The position numbers were made by a program, and so were the translations under genes. DNA of 64,000 nt. It comes from Ciona savignyi. Lineage: Eukaryota; Chordata; Ascidiacea; Phlebobranchia; Cionidae. Shown here piece after piece: positions 48,625 through 60,437 of this stretch (position 1 is its first letter; the number at the start of each line of letters is the position of its first letter). The notes under the pieces are model-generated. The model was not told the DNA's origin and made no database searches. It saw nothing but the letters and a program-made list of their open reading frames with translations. The stretch lies in NCBI GenBank assembly GCA_000149265.1, contig CH002502.1, forward strand, positions 62,001-126,000, given 5' to 3'.

Positions 48625-49078
48625 TGTAACATCTGTAAATCGTTTTGACTCAAAATTAATGTTTTTTGAAACGTCTATGTTCAGTATTGTGACGTCATTT
48701 TAGTAATAATTATTATGCTTTATATTCCTGCAACCTCGTGGTTTTCTTTCCCTTTTTGTACTGATTCCTCTACCGACACATACTGAAACAATTTTACTGA
48801 ATTTGAATAGACCTATATATACGGAAAAACAGTTGGTAAGCAAATTGATTATTAATATTTGTCGTTTATTTATGTGTATTTATGTTAAATTGTATAATAG
48901 AAAACCGCTGATCGCTGATCGCTGATCGCTGATCGCTGAACGCTGAACACTCATCAGTAAATAAACTACCATCCACCAAGTGAGATCAAGTGTGCGGGCC
49001 AGCGCGTTAACACTGTTTTTCATGTAAAGGACTCGGGTGTTAAATTAAGTATAGGTCGCACCAAATAGAGGCCTTACA
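48625..49078 (+). repeat. BEL/Pao LTR 3
   Basis: 454 bases, exactly one heptamer (7 bases) shorter than LTR 1: four GCTGATC then two GCTGAAC. Followed by CTACT, the right target duplication. Confidence 0.85.
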
Positions 49079-49983
49079 CTACTATCATCGTTTTATACCG
49101 CCTACTGCCACAATCATGTCGCCAATTTACGACTGTTTGTCCAGAAAGTCATCTAAGCTAATTTGGATGACAATTTGAATTCTTCCATCGCCGAGGCTAA
49201 AACAGCCTTGGCAAACGCTACATTGTTGCACCATCCTGCACCACACGCGACTATAACCGCTATAACAACGAACGCATTTTGGAAGGCCGCATATTTACCG
49301 CTTAAACAGATAACAAACCGCTCACCTTTGCATTCGCAAAAGTACAAACGCCCTGGTCTGCCAGGCAACAACGTCATCTGTCTGCCATCTCCGAATATAC
49401 GACAGACGTTCGACACATCGAAGGAATGCGCAACCACGTTGCCGATGCTCTATCACGTTGTAGTATTGGTTTAATCCAACTCCCGGTCGATTTGGATTAC
49501 ACGTCTTTGGCAGCGGCGCAGATGGACCCGGAAATACAACTCGGCCAGTCGAAACAAATATTACTATGTTTCTAGTTTGACTTAAGTTTTTGATGTAGTT
49601 ACTGGCCCATATCTTCCATCGATTGGCGCTACACGGAAACTGGATTCATGAGGCATGGCTTACACAAACAAGTGGGAGTATGGGCAAAGCAGTCTACGAA
49701 TAGTCTAGCACCGCTCTCGTATGAAGGACCATATTGTACAGTACAGAGGACTGACAAAACCTACACGGTAGATATGGGGGCAGGTGGTATCCATAGACCG
49801 CCTGAAGCCTGTACACCTGGACTTGACGCAACCTGTACAAGAGCACCAAACACCACGACGAGGAAGGCCATTAAATCCCAATTCTCCGATACATCAGCAC
49901 GACAAACTATTACCAAAGAACCAACAACTCCTTGTACGAGTACCGGTCGACATGTCCGACCTCCTGTGCGTTTCGGATCGTAA
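49079..49983 (+). mobile_element. Decayed Ty3/gypsy relic, right portion (RNase H to integrase end)
   Basis: Plus-strand pieces show Ty3/gypsy signatures: the RT end (YYHRFIPPTATIMSP), an RNase H segment (DNKPLTFAFAK; RHLSAISEYTTDVRHIEGM; NHVADALSR, around 49300-49470), and a C-terminal pol segment (PLSYEGPYCTVQRTDKTYTV, 49705-49770). It continues the relic left of 35930, confirming that the BEL/Pao element landed inside it. Old and broken in several places. Confidence 0.7.
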
Positions 49984-49989
49984 TTTTTT

Positions 49990-50085
49990 TTATACTGGGC
50001 CAAGTTTTAAACCCATGATGGGGTCGTCACTTGGACCGTTTTGTATAGGTCGGTCGTAACCAATCGGCCAAACGACCGTACAGTT
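49990..50085 (-). repeat. tRNA-derived SINE copy
   Basis: Minus-strand GTACGGTCGTTTGGCCGATT, CCGACCTATACAAAACGGTCC and GGGTTTAAAACTTGGC; it directly follows the gypsy relic. The copy is diverged at both boxes. Confidence 0.5.
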
Positions 50086-50911
50086 CAAATCGTAATTAAA
50101 TGTCCGCTTCCGGCAGGGCGTACTGTAGCGACCACCCGTCATCCATTTTACATAACTGTGTGACGTCAGTACGCATTGCATTTTCATATACTTTTTGTGT
50201 ATGGTCGTTTTGTGTATTGGGCTACCAGTCTTCCGTTTTTGGTGTGTTACTGAAAAAATATTTGCGATGATATAGAATACTGTGCAATCAAAAAACTCCA
50301 AAACAATGTTATCGTATCTCCAATTTACGATGCAGACTACAATATGACATCGGCATAAACAACAACTATTGTTCACTGTACGCTGCTGTAGACTATATGG
50401 ATACATACATGTTTACGTGATCAACCCGAATACATTGAACACCAACAGAACAATGTGGTCGCCTCTAACGACTCGCACTTTCCAATTAAATGATGCAGAC
50501 ATTAGAAGAGTGCATTCTAATCAACGTGCAAACCAAATCTATTGTTCGGGTTTAGAAATCATGTACTGTAATTTTTCTTTATTGCGAATCCATATAAAGT
50601 GTCGCTCTATCTCAAAAACAGACACAGATGTCTAAATAACAGCGCCGTGCCTTGTAGGCGCACAGAATGTTATCTTGACGCGAACTACATATATTTGGAT
50701 ATTTTATTTTTAAGTTTAAAATCTTTGTTTAAAATAAAAAGGCCAACTTCTTAAGCATTTTGAACAAAAATCTAGGTTTACAGAGCCGTTAACTTTACTG
50801 TGACCTAATTTATGATATGCTAACTTTTGTGTTTGCTTAATTCCTTTATTGAATGGTCTTAAGTAGGTACGTCGCGTAGTTAACCAGAACACGTGTTGGA
50901 CAGGAAGAACT
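50086..50911. other. Intergenic stretch upstream of the sulfotransferase ORF
   Basis: No coding or known repeat feature is convincing. The 88-codon open frame at 50369-50635 lacks domain features. Confidence 0.4.
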
Positions 50912-51658
50912 ATGAAAATTATTGTTGCTGGATTTTCCAAAACTGGAACTAAATCGCTGTCTAAAGCTTTGGAGGATTTAGGGTTCAACGTTTATGATTA
51001 TCTGGAGAATTTCTGGTACTTGGGAGATGACTGGAAGACGATTTTAACTGATGGCGGGACAACAAAAGATTTTCAACGAATGTACAAAGGTGTGGACGTT
51101 GCAATTGACTCGCCGGTCTATGTATTCTGGGAGGAACTTTATAAAGCGTTTCCTGATGCCAAGATTATTCTGACCTTAAGAGACGAGGATTCTTGGTACA
51201 AAAGCCTGGTGAAACAAGTCGACGAAATTGACGGAAATATTTGGTTAACTTTGATGCAGATTTTATCGCCTTCGGGAAGAAGTTATTACGCATATAGACG
51301 ATTGTGGGTTATGGCTGTTTTCGGAACTTACTTAAGAACCACTTTTCATAGTACACCGATGAATGAAATGCGACATCGCATGACATATCGTCAACACAAC
51401 AAGTATGTAATGGAAACTGCTCCAAAGGACAAGTTGCTTGTGTACAAAGTGACCGATGGATGGGAACCGCTATGTAAGTTTCTGCAGAAGGACATCCCAA
51501 ATCGCCCGTTCCCACATAAGAACATTGGTGGGAAGTTTTTTGACGAAAATCATCCAGTTTTGTCCCGCATGAAAAGAGAGATGTTGATTTCCGTTGCCGT
51601 TCTCTTTTCAGTCGGAGCTTTTGGTTTTTATAAAGTTATAAAATCTATGACCATTTAA
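50912..51658 (+). CDS. Sulfotransferase-like P-loop protein (family 4 type), tail-anchored
   Basis: An uninterrupted 248-codon frame. It opens MKIIVAGFSKTGTKSLSKAL, with the 5'-phosphosulfate-binding P-loop (GFSKTGTKS). It continues with LEDLGFNVYDYLENFW, a core segment VDVAIDSPVYVFWEELYKAF, and PDAKIILTLRDEDSWYKSL, which matches the 3'-phosphate-binding strand and loop of PAPS sulfotransferases. These features fit the 'Sulfotransferase_4' group of uncharacterised P-loop sulfotransferases, common in tunicates, other invertebrates, fungi and bacteria. The C-terminus MLISVAVLFSVGAFGFYKVI followed by KSMTI is a single membrane helix, suggesting tail-anchoring to the ER/Golgi, where PAPS-dependent sulfation takes place. 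The substrate is unknown. The gene has no intron, so it may be a retrocopy, though the intact frame argues for function. Confidence 0.8.
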   Translation: MKIIVAGFSKTGTKSLSKALEDLGFNVYDYLENFWYLGDDWKTILTDGGTTKDFQRMYKGVDVAIDSPVYVFWEELYKAFPDAKIILTLRDEDSWYKSLVKQVDEIDGNIWLTLMQILSPSGRSYYAYRRLWVMAVFGTYLRTTFHSTPMNEMRHRMTYRQHNKYVMETAPKDKLLVYKVTDGWEPLCKFLQKDIPNRPFPHKNIGGKFFDENHPVLSRMKREMLISVAVLFSVGAFGFYKVIKSMTI

Positions 51659-52053
51659 TACGAATATTTCAATTTCAATATATTTTGAATAAGAAAGCTT
51701 CTGGTGTTATAAATCAAAACGCATGTAGGCAAAGGTAGAGTCATGTACCATTTACACTCTGGTACACATTACAGAGTTGTATAACGAATTTGTGTATGTT
51801 GATGCGGAACCATTCATTTTTGTGCACCTAGAAAGCAATATGCTGTTATTTGGATAACTGTGTCTGTTTTTAAGAAGTAGAGTAAATATTTTATAGCGGT
51901 TCGCAATGAAAAAATGCAATACATAATTTCTAAACACGAACAACAGATGTTGTTTACACGTGAAATTAGAATGCATATTTCCTATGTTCTCTGCGTCGTA
52001 AATGGAAATTGCCGCTCAGTAGATTTTATCGGTTTGCTTTGTTGTTATTGTAG

Positions 52054-52166
52054 AAAACAGTATAGAAACCCAAAACTAAGAGGTAACACCACAACAACGA
52101 CAACAGACACCAGCAGACTTTCCACAGGCATTAACACATGAACTTGACGAGACATCACCAAGATAA
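52054..52166 (+). pseudogene. Spec3-like last-exon fragment (orphan), second copy
   Basis: Same segment as 24942-25054 with one residue change near the end (THELDETSPR). No preceding membrane exons. Confidence 0.4.
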
Positions 52167-52663
52167 GAATCCATCTATAAAGAGCCATTATCATCTACAA
52201 ACCGCATCTAGATGTTACCACCAAACTAGCCTAAACGGCGCAAACAAACCACTAAAGCATTCAGCCAGCTAGCAATACGAACCAGACATCACCTGTTATG
52301 AAGTGCCAATAGAAGTAACCCTCTTCGTTAACACGCTTTGTGTAAATACTTTATCACTAACCAGCTTTAAGTATAAATAATAACAAATAAAGCAGTTCAA
52401 TGCGTTGTATGATTATCGAGATTTAAGTCGGGACAAATACCGTCATTGGTGATCCGTCAATGACGGACGAAACGTGGAAAGATGGTCCCGTACACTTCCC
52501 AACTGCGGTTCGACCGCGCACCCAAGTTGGGTTCGTCCGATGCACTATGGATGTCCTCCTACACGATTAAGTCCGGTCGGTTAGCTTATCTACAAGAGTA
52601 AAGGGAGATCTGATAAACAACCTACTGTTTGTTTTATGTACATGACGTTTTTTTGTTTTTATG

Positions 52664-52772
52664 TTTTAGTCAACTTTCAAACCCGAATGTTGGGCTAGTC
52701 ACAAGGACATTTTTTTAGAAATTGGTATATGTATCGGTCGCGCTATCCATTCGGCCACACGGCCGTACTACA
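52664..52772 (-). repeat. tRNA-derived SINE copy
   Basis: Counterpart of the copy at 25557-25665: GTGTGGCCGAATGGATAGCG and GCGACCGATACATATACCAA on the minus strand. Confidence 0.55.
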
Positions 52773-52835
52773 TTACGTGTTTTAAGTACTTTTATTCGCA
52801 ACACCACGCAGCGGTTTTTATACAAGCAATACAAC

Positions 52836-53910
52836 TAGAGAGTGTCAACCACGTGTTTATTCACCACTATTTGTAAAACACATTTTGTATGCAAGCAGAA
52901 ACGCATAGATCCCTTATGTAACAATCCGATCCTGTTATTAATGTTCTTTACAATATATGTTATTGTCAGATATGTTCACGCCAGGTCCATGTTATTCAAC
53001 ATTCCAGAGAGTTTTAATCTGCCATAGTTTTGTTTCTGCAAGCATAAACGAATAGTGTAGTTAAAAAAATAATAATCGCGTTAGATGTACTAACATTTTA
53101 TCAAAAATGTTTAAAATTATAGTCTCTTGTCAAGCGCTGTAGTAACATGAAGCTAAATTCCAGAAGAGCTCAATTTAGTTTTTCATGGCTTAGCGGAATT
53201 CCCCTTGGTTTAGTACATAAATTTTTGTTTTTACAAATCTGGTTTATGTTATCTAACAATTCTTAAACAGTTTTAATCCGATTTGAAGCCTTCTTGTTGG
53301 AGATGTTGGGGCAATATGGCATGCCCGTCACAATCATGATTTAGGAATAAATCGTAATTTTTAAGGTAATTCCCTAGGTATTTTATTTCTTTTTTTAATT
53401 GTACAGCGGTGGACAGGGCACTAACATTTCACCCAATTTGTCACAATCATGATTCAGGAACATAACTTCGATTTTAAGGGATTTACCCTATAAGTAACTT
53501 TTTTCTTTTCTTTAATAAGCATATGAATGGCTAACGATCCAACATCTCCCCAAATCTGATTAAAATTGAAGCAGCCGTTGAAGCGTTATGCCCCAAACAG
53601 CTATTTTTTCAGATAAAAATACCGTTTTTGGTTTTAACGTCCCAGATGAATTCTCCTGGATTTATCACCTAAAATTTTGGTTTCTGCATATCCAGACCAT
53701 GTTGTCTAACAAATGACAATTGGAGTAACCGGTAAAGCGCCATGCCTAAAAAAGCTAAATTGAAAAAATACCGTTTTGGTTTTTCAACTCCCAGAGTGGG
53801 TATATTTCCAAAATTATGGTTTCCGCATATCTAGACCATGTTGTCTAACAAACGACAAAGTTTAATTGCCATTCTATTACCCCTTCTGGTAGATGTCGAT
53901 GCCACAAGAC
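52836..53910. repeat. Terminal-inverted-repeat element, one end, monomers
   Basis: Starts TA|GAGAGTGTCAACCACGTG. Counterpart of 25716-27075 but with a single copy of the 28-bp unit and a shorter last monomer. Confidence 0.55.
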
Positions 53911-54349
53911 TAAAATTAAGTATTTTTTAAATTAATTTATAGATTTTAATTTGGATTTTTAATTGCTTAAACGATTCCTGCTGACCTTGCATATAATATG
54001 ACCTATAATAATGGTTATTTAACAGCAGCGGTAACCTTTGAACAACGCATGTCGTGTATCGGTATCCTAGTTCTGCAACTAAATAAACAGTAAATATAGA
54101 AATAGGATCGAGAGCAAAGATTGAACTAACCATACGCTTGGACGACGTAGAATAGGTTATGTTTATTTCCGTAAATGGAAAAAAATGTAGTAGTGTTACC
54201 TTATGGACAATCGTCAGATTACCTTGCCTCAACGTTATTGCAGTGTGTATTGTATATGAATAGGCCGTTTTTTTTTAAATTTGGTAGGACCCATTCGTAT
54301 TTAAAAACCTTCAGCTAAAATGCAACGCATTAACAGCAAACTTCTTGGT

Positions 54350-54690
54350 CGGTTTCTGATTACTTGGCTCGATTGGAGTTTCAGTGAACAAAGATGCGTT
54401 TAAGGAAGAAACGGAAAACTAGGGGAAAGACCTCTAATTGCTTTTTCCGGGCTTAGTTTTGAACTCATGATGGGTTCGTTGCTAAGACCGTTTTTCTTAA
54501 GTAAGTCGGTATACATGTATTGGTCGTGTTAACCATTCGGCTCGTACAAGGGAAAGGCCTCCTAATGAGTATCAATTCGGAGTTCAAAGAGGCAACCTTT
54601 TGTGGGAATCTTCGATAAAGTTAAGAAAGAGTACTTCAAAAAGGGGGTTTTCTGTGTTGGCCGCCTTGTGAAGACATAGCTCATGGCTAG
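54350..54690 (+). pseudogene. Decayed family B promoter and first exon, split by a SINE, second copy
   Basis: GAGTTTCAGTGAACAAAGAT then GCGTTTAAGGAAGAAACGG, a SINE on the minus strand at about 54446-54545, then TGTGGGAATCTTCGATAAAG. Same structure as 27480-27850. Confidence 0.45.
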
Positions 54691-55436
54691 AAAGCTGTAA
54701 GAGTTGGCTCTTCATACCAAGACGATTCTCTTGTCATTATAAGTCTTCGACGCTGCACAATTTTCTTTGTTGATTATGATTTTCAGGTTTTTAAGATTTA
54801 AAAACAGTTTTCGATAAAGTTAACGAAACCTAAGAGCTGGAAATTCACAGTATGGGTGATCACGTGGTTTTGATTCTGCTTACTCAATGTAATTGGAGAT
54901 TCTTCGAACACAGATGTGATCGCAGTAGGGGCAAAACAGAAGGCTCATATGGTTGGGGACAGTTCTATGTAGTTAACAGTGCATTGTGATAAAAACTTAA
55001 ACAATAGAAACATTTATTAGTATAGCATGCCTGGTGTTAAGAATAAAACTAATTTAGCGCCGTGATACTGTAAACTTTTAAGCCGTGTTAAGTTTTTCAC
55101 GTAGTGTAGTTTAAAATACTTTTCTTTGTATATGATTCGGTAGCGCTAAACTATTAATCACCCAAGAGGAATATACATGGGCAGCTCCAAACATTAGAGC
55201 ACACGACCTTTCCATGAAATCAAAACAGGAGTTTGACAAATAGGAAGTCAAGAATTTTCATGATCTTATCATCAACCTTTATGACTTAATATAAAAAGAA
55301 CAGTTATATAGTTAAATAAACCTAAAACAAAAAAAATACTTTGTTTAAAAGATTGGGATAGAAAACCCAATCTTAAGCGTTACGCCTGGACGAAGTTTCT
55401 GCTTACTTAACTATATCGGAGTTTCTGTGAACAAAG

Positions 55437-56045
55437 ATGCGTTTTAGGAAGAAACGAAAACTAAAGGAAGAAGGAACTCATTATAAATATCTGTTATTGG
55501 ATGAGCAAAGCCGTCTTTTGTTGGAATCTTCAACAAAGGTACTTCACGTTGCTTTGTATATTGTGTTGGTGTCATTAACGTATATTCAACAGATGAATAA
55601 GATAGTTCTTGTACTTCTCCTTGTTCTGTTGGTGGTCGACGGCATTCTTGGTGGGGCAGGTGCCTTCCGTCGTAGGCGGCGACGACGTCGGCGCCGTACA
55701 GGCCCTCCACCACCACCACGTCCCACTGTTCCGTATGTCCGAAGACGACGAAGGTGGACAGGTTGGAACGAAGCAGAAGCAGGTAATTTGTTTTTAACAC
55801 ACCACCGCCTTGTGATCCATGTATAAACACCAATAATGACAATTGTTCTTGATGAAACACCAGCAACTCATTGACACATTCTCTTATATTAACATGCATT
55901 TTACATGTTGAAGAGGATGATTCAAATGCCTTGAGAACTGATGAGCTGGATGATGGTAAATTACAATAACAACCACAATACAGGTAACTGCGATAATTAT
56001 GATTTTATAACAGATTGTAGTATAGGACGTTCTACTTTCTGGTAA
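55437..56045 (+). CDS. Family B arginine-rich secreted or membrane peptide, copy 2 (117 aa)
   Basis: Exons 55437-55538, 55593-55782 and 55984-56045. Exon A encodes a basic leader (MRFRKKRKLKEEGTHYKYLL, then LDEQSRLLLESSTK). The 54-base intron is a multiple of three and has no stop, so it can be retained or spliced in frame. Exon B encodes MNKIVLVLLLVLLVVDGILG, the ten-arginine run, PPPPPRPTVPYV and RRRRRWTGWNEAEAG. Exon C adds GNCDNYDFITDCSIGRSTFW with two cysteines. If translation starts at 55437 the hydrophobic stretch would act as an internal signal-anchor; if at 55593 it is a signal peptide. Differences from copy 1 in exon B are seven synonymous codons and one conservative change. Confidence 0.7.
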
Positions 56046-57093
56046 ATCTATTTGTTGTACTATTGAACTAAATAAACTTAAAATAAAAAATCAAATAAAG
56101 AAACCAAGTCAATGTGACATGTGACTGATAACTGAATTGCAAATTCTATTTATGAATAACGAAACCAACATATAGAACATAATGTTTATCCCCAACAATA
56201 ATAAATGGGCTGTACATTTTTGCATTAGAATGGGCAACAAAAAATTAAAATATTTTAATAAAATGGGTTCTTTTATAACGAAACTAATTCAGTTTTTGTT
56301 TTACCCAGGTGTAATGATGTATTCTTCATCGTTCCCATGATACATTTTACTACAATTGAACTCAATAAATTTAACTTGCAACAAAATATGTGGTTCTTTG
56401 TTCAGTTGTGCAGAAAACTGTTATATATTGTATTGAAAATAAACTTCACGTAATTATCGTTTTTTTGCGTACATCAAAAAAGCGCAAAGGTGCGCTAAAC
56501 AAAAGGCGGCGGTAAACTTAGACTGAAACCCTACTTGCACTGCGTGGTACCCGTTAATGAACCGATTCTATACAAAAACGGTCTTGGTGACAAGCCCATT
56601 AAAGCTATAAAACCCTCTCAGGTAAAGAATCCTATCAAACGTGCGTGCAACGTCGTGAGAATATCCCCATAGCCTGTAGATTTAAGTTTTCGGAGAAATG
56701 TGGTTCTGTTAATCTAAAAAACTAGAAATCTGCTAGTGGTTATAAGACAATGCTAGATGGCCAAACGACACATGGTAGTTAGATTAAAAGTAGGGAGTAA
56801 AGTGATTTTAGAATAGAATTAGAGAATTATTCAAAAATGTGAAATAACGACAAATCTTTTGCGCTTGTATGAAACAGCAGGACTTTTAAAACCGACATGA
56901 ATCGAAAGATTATTTTAAATCAATAAAAAATAACGCAATAGATAATAAAAAAACAGGTATATAACTAAATAAACAGAAAACGGCGAATAACGTATACTGT
57001 GTTTAAAAGATTGGGATAGAATAACCAATCGTAAACCTTACGCATTACGAAGTTTCTGCTTACTCAACTTTATCGGAGTTTCTGTGAACAAAG

Positions 57094-57682
57094 ATGCGTT
57101 TTAGGAAGAACGGAAAACTAAAGGAAGAAGGAACTCATTATAAATACCGGTTATTAGATGAGCAAAGCCAACTTTTGTTGGAATCTTCAACAAAGGTAAG
57201 AGTACTTCACGTTGCGTTGTATATTGTGTTGGTGTCATTAACGTATTGTTCAACAGATGAATAAGACACTTCTTGTACTTCTCCTCGTTCTGTTGGTGGT
57301 CGACGGCATTCTTGGTGGGGCGGGTGCTTTCCGTCGTAGGCGGCGACGACGTCGGCGTCGTACAGGCCCTCCACCACCACCTCGGCCAACTGTTCCGTAT
57401 GTCCGAAGACGACGAAGGTGGACAGGTTGGAACGAAGCAGAAGCAGGTAATTTGTTTTTACCACACTACCGCTTTGCTGTCCAGGTATAATCACCAATAT
57501 GATAATTGTTCCTGATGAAACACCAGCAACTTATTGACACATTCTCTTATATTAACATGCATTTTATGTACAAGATGATTCAAAGGCCTTGAGAACTGAT
57601 GAACTGGATGATGGTAAATTACAATGACAACTCCAAGATTAATACAGGTAACTACAATAATTATGATTTCATAACCGATTGA
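57094..57682 (+). CDS. Family B arginine-rich peptide, copy 3 (108 aa, altered C-terminus)
   Basis: Exons 57094-57195, 57257-57446 and 57648-57682, introns of 61 and 201 bases. Exon A (MRFRKNGKLKEEGTHYKYRL) is in frame with exon B once the 61-base GTAAGA intron is removed. Exon B matches the other copies through the poly-Arg, Pro and RRRRRWTGWNEAEAG parts. Exon C is changed: GNYNNYDFITD and stop, so both cysteines found in copies 1 and 2 are lost. If the last intron is retained the frame ends GNLFLPHYRFAVQV. Confidence 0.65.
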
Positions 57683-58765
57683 AGTATATGACGTTCTACT
57701 TTCTGGTAAATCTAAGTCAATGTGACAGGTGACTGATAACTGACTTGCAAATTATATTTATGAATATCGAAACCAAGATATAGAACATTATGTTTATCCC
57801 CAACAATAATAAATGGGCTGTACATTTTTGCATTAGAATGGGCAACAAAAAATTAAAATATTTTAATAAAATGGGTTCCTTTATAACGAAACTAATTCAG
57901 TTTTTGTTTTACCCAGGTGTAATGATGTATTCTTCATCGTTCCCATGATACATTTTACTACAATTGAACTCAATAAATTTAACTTGCAACAAAATGTGTG
58001 GTTCTTTGTTTAGTTGTACAGAAAACTGTTATATATTGGATTGGAAAGAAACTTTTTTGCGTACATCAAAAAATCGAAAAGGTGCACTAAACGAAAGGCG
58101 GCGGTAAACTTAGACCGAATCCCTACTTGCAAAATAGTACCGTTGTTTAGCTAAGCGGCTAACGCGATGTTAAATGAACGAAATCTTTACAAAAACGGCC
58201 TTGGTGACGAGCCCAATAAATCTTTGAATACTTCTCAGGTAAAAATCCTATCATACGTGCGTGCAACGTTGTGAGAATATCCCCATAGCCTGCAGATTTA
58301 CGTTTTCGTAGAAATGTGGTTCTATAACCTAAAAAGCTGGAAATCGTCTAGTGGTTATAAGACAATGCTAGATGGCTAAACGACACATGGTAGTTAGATT
58401 AAAAGTAGGGAGTAAAGTGATTTTCAGAATAGAATTAGAGAATTACTTAAAAAATGTGAAATAACGACAAATCTTTTGCCGATTGTATGAAACAGCAGGA
58501 CTTTTAAAACCAACTTTAATCGGAAGATTGTTTTAAAACAATAAAAAATAAGGCAATAGCCAATACCCACGTATATCTTTTTTCAGAAACGCCACAGAGC
58601 TTAACTCACATTAGTGACCAATCTGCTTTACCCCGTATATGGGATGTTTAAGTGAAGTCCACGTTAAATTTAGTAATGGTTTTTTTGAAATGTTTTTTTT
58701 TGAAAATATTCGAATTTGAAAAAAAATAACACAAAATAACACTTATAATAAATATATGTATAAAC

Positions 58766-59455
58766 TAGAGAGTGTCAACCACATGTTTTTGAGCAGGTTC
58801 CCTAACCACAATTTGTACTTTATACATAAAGTATGTAGTTTGTTTCTGCAAGCATAAACGCATGTGTCCCATAGTTATTAAACCAAACTTTTTTTTATCA
58901 TATGTATAGTAAAAAATGACTAAAAATGGTTTAAATTAAAGCGTCTTGTTAAGCGCTAAATGGAAGCTAAATTCCAAAACAGCCTAATTTAGTTTTTTAT
59001 GGCTTCGGGGAATTAACCTTGGCTTAGTACATAAGTTTGTGTGTTTACATATGTGGTTCATGTTATTTAGCAATTCTTTAATTTTTAGTCTGATTTAACG
59101 AGCCTTGTTGGAGATGTCAGTGCGACATGGCATGCTTGTAAAAATCATGTCTGCGGAATATATCTTCGTTTTTAAGGGAATTACCCAAGGTAAATGTTTT
59201 CTTTCATTTAATTGGCACAGAAGCGGCTAACGGTCCAACATTTTACCAAATCTGATCAAAATTACAGCAGCCGTTGAAGCGCTATGCCCCCAAAGCTATT
59301 TTTTTTGAAAAAAAACGTTTTGTATTTTTTAACGTCTCAGGGGTATCCCCCTAGATTTATCACCCAACATTTTGGATTCCGCATATCTTCTAGACCGTAT
59401 TGTCTAACAAATGTAAAATTTCCATTGCGGTTCCATTACTCTTTCTTGTAGATCT
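58766..59455. repeat. Terminal-inverted-repeat element, one end and ~1.5 monomers
   Basis: Starts TA|GAGAGTGTCAACCACATG; counterpart of 30274-30925. Confidence 0.55.
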
Positions 59456-59488
59456 TAATGTTAATTGTATTTTCCTAGATTATAGAAC

Positions 59489-60437
59489 TAGAGAGTGTCA
59501 ACCACGTGTTTATCCACCACTATTTGTAAAACACATTTTGTTTGCTGTATTTATGCTACAGGGTCCTTATCCACAAATTTTATTTTATACACGAAGTATG
59601 TAGTGTGTTTCTGCAAGCATAAACGCATAGGTCAATGATGTAACAATCCGATCTTGTTATCCATGTTTTACAATACATGTTATTGTCAGATATGTGCACG
59701 CCAGGTCCATGTTATCCAACATTCCAGAAAATTTTAACCGGGCTGCCATAGTTTTGTTTCTGCAAGCATAAACGCATGGGTCCCATAGTTATCAAGCCAA
59801 ACTTCTTTTCCAAGTGTAGTAAAAAGAATAATCGTGTTAGATTTACGTACATTTCACCACAAATATTTTCTCTTGTCAAGCACTGTGGTAAAATGAAGAG
59901 GAATTCCCCTAACAATTCTTAAAGTTTTAATTCGATTTGACGACTCCTGGTTGGAGATGTCGTAGCGATATACCATTTTAAACTTAGGAACAAATCGTAA
60001 GTTTTAGGGTATTTTTCTATAGGTATTTTATTTCATTTTTCTCGTTGGTACAGCGGCGTCTACGGCACTAACATTAACCTGATCTGATTAAAAGTGGAGC
60101 TGCTGCTCTAGCGCGATGTTCTCTAATTGTTTAAAAAAATACCGTTTTGGTTTTCAAAGTCTCGGGGAAAACCCCTAGAATTTATCACCCAAAATATATG
60201 TGTCTGCATATAAAGCCCATTTTGTCTAACAAATGTAAAGTTTCATTGCGATTTCATTCATCCTTTTGGTAGATGTCGGGACGACTTAGCATGCCTGTCA
60301 CAATCATGATTTGAGAAAGAAATGGTATTTTAATGATATTTTCGTTTGTAATCTTTTAATTTATTCCAAATGTTAACTCAGTGATGAATTTACTTACCAT
60401 TTTGGTATTTAACGTCCCAGAGAAATTCCCCTACAAT
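59489..60437. repeat. Terminal-inverted-repeat element, one end and monomers
   Basis: A second element of the family in the same orientation, beginning TA|GAGAGTGTCAACCACGTG about 30 bases after the previous one ends. Monomer landmarks GATGTCGGGACGACTTAGCA and TGCCTGTCACAATCATGATT near 60275-60310. Confidence 0.55.

Larger units (their letters stand above)
35935..49078 (+). mobile_element. BEL/Pao LTR retrotransposon, LTR-internal-LTR-internal-LTR
   Basis: Three LTRs (35935-36395, 43076-43539, 48625-49078) alternate with two near-identical internal regions, all within one CTACT target duplication. Coding parts seen in order are gag with the DUF1759-type segment, zinc knuckles, a DUF1758 aspartic protease, reverse transcriptase with YVDD, the A17/RNase H region and the integrase C-terminal part. 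These define the BEL/Pao group. A purine tract (GTGGGGGGG) precedes LTR 2 and LTR 3. Both internal regions are broken, each by a few changes, and the first also contains an assembly gap. Near-identical LTRs and internals indicate a very young insertion. Confidence 0.85.
51753..59455. repeat. Segmental duplication, copy 2
   Basis: Parallels 24641-30925 at an initial offset of 27112 bases and begins about 95 bases after the sulfotransferase stop. Inside it the family B gene region (from about 55347) is tandemly duplicated with an offset of 1658 bases, so this copy has two family B genes where copy 1 has one. Confidence 0.8.

Noticed and set aside
50369-50635. 88-codon open frame upstream of the sulfotransferase
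   Set aside because: No domain, no signal peptide, no second copy and no splice context.
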